Positions 59,880 through 64,000 of a stretch of DNA of 64,000 nt are shown one piece after another. The translations under genes and the position numbers were made by a program. Under the pieces are notes generated by a model. That model was not told the DNA's origin, searched no databases, and worked only from the letters and a program-made list of their open reading frames with translations. Source of the DNA: Neodiprion pinetum (taxonomy: Eukaryota > Arthropoda > Insecta > Hymenoptera > Diprionidae). Location: positions 26,948,607-27,012,606 of the forward strand of contig NC_060235.2 of NCBI RefSeq assembly GCF_021155775.2, read 5' to 3'. Each line of letters starts with the position of its first letter. Position 1 is the first letter of the stretch.

Positions 59880-62800
59880 GTATGATGGAACTAACTCGAC
59901 TCTACTCCGTACATCATAACAGTGCCAGAAAAAATTGTACTTTACCCAATTTGAGATCACACGACACTTGGAAGACTATAGCCTTTTAAAGGCTGAAAAA
60001 TTTTGAAATATTTGGCAAACGTACCGGGAGTCTCATTAAAAATATAAAAGAATTATTTCACTACGTAAAATTTCAACATATTCAAAACTGGTCATTAATC
60101 AGCAATGCTTTTTGATAGTGTACATATTCCAATGTCTAATAGCAATAAATTTTGATTACCAATAAATGTACTGTAAAATATCTTTTTCATAAAATTACAT
60201 TATTCACCGGTTTTTTTGTTCTTCAGAAAATGAATACATTTAATATCTAGTATCAGTCGTTATGTTCTTAAGTAAATTAGAACGACTTTTATCATTTCAG
60301 AATGTTACAAAACCTAGTTTGTATTGTATTATATGTACCCATTCTTGGGATTGATAAGTAGATTTAATTCACTCACTGTGGACAGGTAAATTTATACTTC
60401 TACCACTGACTGCACTGATTTTCTGATTGATCGAGAAATAAAGTTTTCAATTTACAAGATTACAGTTTGACAGAACTATAGTGATTGTTGTAAATCTATA
60501 ATAATATAATAGTTGAACCACTGCTTTGAATTCATTCGGCATGCCACTCATAAATATCATTCGAACGAAATTTTAATAAACATTTTTGAAATAGTCACTG
60601 GCCATGCGGATTCTAGCAGTTTGGTAGCGGTCATGGGTCCCAGGTAAGAAATATATTTTAAAGGATAAGCGTCAAATAATTTCAGTTTACCGAAGCAGAT
60701 CGAACTCATTGTTAGACGAATACAGTAACATTAATAAATTCATTGTGAGACTCAATAAAGCTGTTGGATGCAACAAGAACCGAACTCGAGTCAAGTTGTA
60801 TCCGCTTATACGTACATAATCATATTTTACGGGCATTCGTACTGAAGTACATTGAATTTTAACATATTCCTCACAATGTTTTTACATTATTTAAAATATT
60901 TTCCGCGCGCATGCGCGTGACATTTGAACCGATGCGAAGACGATCACAACATGTACACGTCATACATGAACTCAGATAGCGATAACGATAAGGGTGTAAA
61001 CTGTAAGTTTCTAAAATGAAAATTGAAGACATTGGACTGTCTGTTTTTATACACACATCTTTATTAGGTACTGAAATATCATGCGCACACAGATAACGAA
61101 AAAAGGACCGATTTCGATTTTCTCTGTCTTAAAATATTTTATCAAAGTGGTGCCAAATGTCGAACAGGAAAAATGTACATCACCGGCCCGGAAAATAATT
61201 CACCAATACTTTTCATAAAAAAATATACTTTATATACTTTATATATATATATAGATAGATAATAGGTGTATTTATTTACAATTGCATCGCTTCGACCATT
61301 ATTTGATGATGGATGTCAACTAATTGTAGTAGCAAACAATTGTAAGCTCGGGGAACATTGTCTGTTTAAATAAATGCCCTCTATCAGTATAGTTTATGTT
61401 AAGCACAAGGCACGTGCTATATAATATATATATATGAGGTTTTAGATTTACTCGGTCTCGTAGTTTTAATGTTATTCAAACAAGAAGATAAAAAAAATTT
61501 CATACAACAATATTTTTTCTGATCTCCAAACACACCTCCTTACTTCTAGTGTAGAACGACATGAAACATCGCGGATAAAATCGAGAATAGTGGAGATTGA
61601 AACGAGTAAATTTGACACGGTGGAAAACGAAGACATATAATCCTTTCATCGTTTTGTCAAATACCCAGTGTAAACGAAGTTAATTTGTTACTCAACCATT
61701 TAGCGGTGCAGGTAAAACGACGCTCTTGGCCGCACTGGCGAGAAAAATTGAGCTGCATTCTGGGTGCATCAGACTAAATGGATGCAGCGTGTCGAGAGAC
61801 TTGATGTCCAAGATAGCAGGCTTCGTACCTCAATTCTGCGCCTTGCCACCTGCACTAACAGCAATGGAATACATGATATTCACGGTACATGCCTCAGAAT
61901 AAATATTGACAAGCAGAAATCGCTTAAACGTTGGGTGAATATTTTATTGCAGTGCGCTTTGAGGCTGGACAAAGGAATGTCGGCGAAGGACAGAAACACT
62001 TTGGCGGTGAACATCCTCACGGACCTCGGAATACTGAAGCATAGAGACACTCGGATCTCGAAGTTGTCAGGTGGTGAGGTGAAGAGGCTGTCGCTGGCAG
62101 TCGAAATGGTTACGAAACCGAAAATACTTTTCCTGGACGAGCCCACATCTGGTAAATATGGATCGATAATTTGATTTGATAATTATGATTGATTGGCTAA
62201 CGGTTAATTGTTTGTTTTTCTAATTGCAAGACTTGCTTATGGAAAGCTTTGTCCGGGAACTCGGTGATTTTCAATTTTCATTGGCCTTACGGAAGTTTAT
62301 TAAAGTTTCTCAATTTGTAACACTGGTCAAAAAGAATTTCCGTCAATTATTTCATATTTTCGAAACCGATCGTTCGAAAAATATTCTTTTCTTAAGTAAA
62401 TATTTTTATACCTTGAAAAATGTTAACTCTCGAGAGATCTTCATAAGTTACAGTTTCCTATTAAGTTTAGAAAAAGAAAATGTTCACTATTTCACCGACT
62501 TTAGAAATGTAGGTTAATTGTCCGTTGAAAAATATTGTTCGACACTCATTTGTTTCTTAAACACTACCAACACCTTATATTTTTCTGACGAACTTAGAAC
62601 TTCTTTGGGCATAAAGCGTGAATTCTATTTGAGAAAAGGTAGTCAGAGTGGCATTGATTAGAGTTCTGGAAAGCAAACCTAGTCGTTCTACGAAATTCGG
62701 TAAACTTTATTTCTGATCGCCAAATGGTTCGCGGTAGAAGAAAAGTCCTCAAAAGTGTTCGCGTTGGTGAATAATAAGATTGAAATGCTTCCCAGGAATT

Positions 62801-63900
62801 TTCTGCATATTTGTTGAGAAATCTTGATTAGTTTCAAATACGACTGAACTCAATCAAATCTCGTAAAAAGCGTTTGCTTCTCGCGCCCGTACTTTATTCT
62901 CTTTTATACTCTAGGGTGTTGGACAAAAAAATAATTTGCGAATTTCCACCGTGACACGAGCGGTGTAAGTTACATTTAAGATGGTGCTTAATTGATTTTT
63001 CAATTTTCCTGAAAAGAGTAACGTAGAACGCTCATCTTTGGAGAGAATCTTCCTTTCAACCCAAAAAAACTTTTCAGAGGGTGTCACCATGGAAATTTGC
63101 AAATTTTTTTTTTTTTTTTTTTTTTGTGGAACACCCCAATATACTCAGAGGTTATAGACACTTGAACTTCGTGCTCACCGAATCGTAACATTTCTACAAT
63201 GAAACGATGCCAATTTCCGGTATTCATAGGTTTGGATACGTGGACAGCGATGCGAGTAATTGAATCAGCAAAGGCTGCGACTAGATCAGGAACAATCGTG
63301 TTCTGCTCGGTTCATCAGCCTGCAATGGATCTCTACAAAATGTTCAGTCACGTTGTATATCTGGCTAATGGAAGAACAGCGTACTATGGAACATTGGTAA
63401 ATGCAAGGAAATTCTTCAACAGGTAGGTACGTCATGCTCTAGTCAATTTTTCGCTGGTTAAGTAATTGAGCCTAAATGGCTGATCGAAACGGATAATTGG
63501 GTAGGATTGTGAAGTCGTACCTACACAAAAAAAAAAAAAAACAACAAAAAACAATTCTATAACATTTAGTGGTTACCTCAAAATTGCTACTACAACAGAG
63601 TATCTGATTCTACCAGCTAGATGAGAACTTACAAAATATTTCATATAACATTAGCAGTGGACAATAATCTCGCGTTATTTTCATTAGCGAAGGATTTCAT
63701 TGCCCGGAATCGTTCAACGAGGCAGAATTTTACGTCAAAATTGTGTCAAATATGAATCTGGCTGATTCCCTGAACGCTACAGAGTCATTTCTCCTTTATG
63801 AACGTCTAGAAAAGATTTGCAGCTCCTTTACTCGTTCAACGTACTACAACCCACCAGAAGTCCCTGCGGGGAATGGTTCGATAGAATTCAAATCTCAAAC
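59597..63900 (+). CDS. ABCG half-transporter, 5' part (continues beyond the window)
   Basis: ATP-binding subunit of an ABCG (white/brown/scarlet-type) membrane exporter, with the ATPase domain before the membrane domain. Exons 59597-59879, 60595-60643, 61704-61884, 61953-62151, 63230-63422 and 63688-63900 join in phase and give 372 residues. Walker A GPSGAGKTT is at 109-117, the Q-loop Gln at 154, signature LSGGE at 209-213, Walker B ILFLDEP at 229-235 and the H-loop His at 266 (SVHQP). All catalytic elements are intact. The Met at 59597 is the first after an in-frame stop at 59573. The N-terminus has the SWENITVHV strand usual before the ABCG core. The last visible exon leads out of the domain and ends CAAAC|GTGAGT; the six-helix part lies right of the window. 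Substrate and exact orthologue are unknown. Confidence 0.9.
59880..60594 (+). other. ABCG intron 1
   Basis: About 0.7 kb AT-rich intron. Nothing further. Confidence 0.8.
60595..60643 (+). CDS. ABCG exon 2 (49 bp)
   Basis: Very short exon after GAAATAG, reading VTGHADSSSLVAVMGP up to the Walker A motif. It ends CCCAG|GTAAGA in phase 2. Confidence 0.88.
60644..61703 (+). other. ABCG intron 2
   Basis: About 1.1 kb with TATATA-type simple repeats near 61225-61265 and 61418-61434. Confidence 0.8.
61704..61884 (+). CDS. ABCG exon 3 (Walker A, Q-loop)
   Basis: Begins after CATTTAG and completes SGAGKTTLLAALARKI. It continues through AGFVPQFCALPPALTAMEYMIFT. The donor is TTCACG|GTACAT, phase 0. 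Confidence 0.9.
61885..61952 (+). other. ABCG intron 3 (68 bp)
   Basis: Minimal intron GTACAT...TTATTGCAG. A + strand frame reads through it, but only splicing keeps the family sequence MIFT|CALRLDKG. Confidence 0.85.
61953..62151 (+). CDS. ABCG exon 4 (signature, Walker B)
   Basis: Encodes CALRLDKGMSAKDRN through SKLSGGEVKRLSLA and KILFLDEPTS. The donor is ATCTG|GTAAAT, phase 1, splitting the Gly of DEPTSGLD. Confidence 0.92.
62152..63229 (+). other. ABCG intron 4
   Basis: About 1.1 kb AT-rich intron containing the MITE at 62914-63137. No other element recognised. Confidence 0.85.
62914..63137. mobile_element. 224-bp MITE with about 44-bp terminal inverted repeats
   Basis: The left end starts GGGTGTTGGACAAAAA and runs through AATTTCCACCGTGACAC. 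The right end, read on the - strand, is GGGGTGTTCCACAAAAA... then AATTTCCATGGTGACAC. The two ends are inverted repeats of about 44 bp with a few mismatches. The right arm has a run of 22 T (63104-63125). It is too short to code for a transposase. The neighbouring TA on both sides is compatible with a TA target as in Tc1/mariner relatives, but the exact duplication is unclear. Confidence 0.75.
63230..63422 (+). CDS. ABCG exon 5 (H-loop)
   Basis: Begins after ATTCATAG and completes GLDTWTAMRVIESAKAATRSGTIVFCSVHQP. It continues to LANGRTAYYGTLVNARKFFN. It ends AACAG|GTAGGT in phase 2. Confidence 0.92.
63423..63687 (+). other. ABCG intron 5
   Basis: 265 bp with an A run at 63527-63541. Otherwise plain. 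Confidence 0.85.
63688..63900 (+). CDS. ABCG exon 6
   Basis: Begins after TTCATTAG and reads EGFHCPESFNEAEFYVKIVSNM, the usual linker after the ATPase domain where ABCG proteins have CPxxYNPADFY-like text. It then enters a variable linker. The donor is CAAAC|GTGAGT in phase 2; the gene continues to the right. Confidence 0.85.
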
Positions 63901-64000
63901 GTGAGTAAACTTTTCAATTGCTTAAGGGGTACATCAATGTACAGCTGGTTTTGCGAAACAATGAAGATCAAAAAGAACTAGCCGGACAAACGAAAAGCTT

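Noticed and set aside
61764..61952. Read-through of ABCG intron 3 as coding
   Set aside because: The read-through frame departs from ABCG family sequence, whereas the 68-bp GT-AG intron restores it in phase.

Overview
The window is a piece of an intron-rich, AT-rich insect genome. The gene content fits a hymenopteran, possibly a sawfly, but that level of placement is inference. All recognised genes have GT-AG introns and read on the + strand. Bases 1-1875 are the 3' part of a decayed LTR retrotransposon: a gag remnant with one CCHC zinc knuckle, a purine tract and a 299-bp LTR. Bases 4475-18345 are a complete mitochondrial folate/FAD carrier gene (SLC25A32) with two alternative, homologous C-terminal exons. 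Bases 22230 to about 24033 hold a small Helitron on the - strand. It has a clear 3' terminus made of five GC hairpins and a broken OTU-protease gene, with no replication-helicase gene visible.

From at least 38012 (possibly 24.2 kb) to 56960 lies the gene for the small GTPase Rab32 (Drosophila lightoid). Three common exons encode the GTPase domain and a CSC prenylation tail. Several first exons or exon sets end in the same phase and can each join the common part. One gives a 288-residue protein. A three-exon set gives a 671-residue protein with a long basic, serine-rich N-terminal extension.

From 59597 to the right edge lies the 5' part of an ABCG half-transporter gene (white/brown/scarlet family). 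Its complete nucleotide-binding domain is inside the window and its membrane domain is outside. A 224-bp MITE sits in one of its introns. On the - strand, 58948-56067 can be read as a spliced gene that overlaps the end of Rab32; I do not recognise it.

The carrier and Rab32 are neighbours here as CG8026 and CG8024 appear to be in Drosophila, which suggests old conserved linkage. Rab32 serves pigment granules and other lysosome-related organelles, and ABCG relatives load eye-pigment precursors into those granules, so Rab32 and the transporter could be functionally linked. That is conjecture. Other long stretches are introns or intergenic DNA with simple repeats. I found no tRNA, rRNA or CRISPR.
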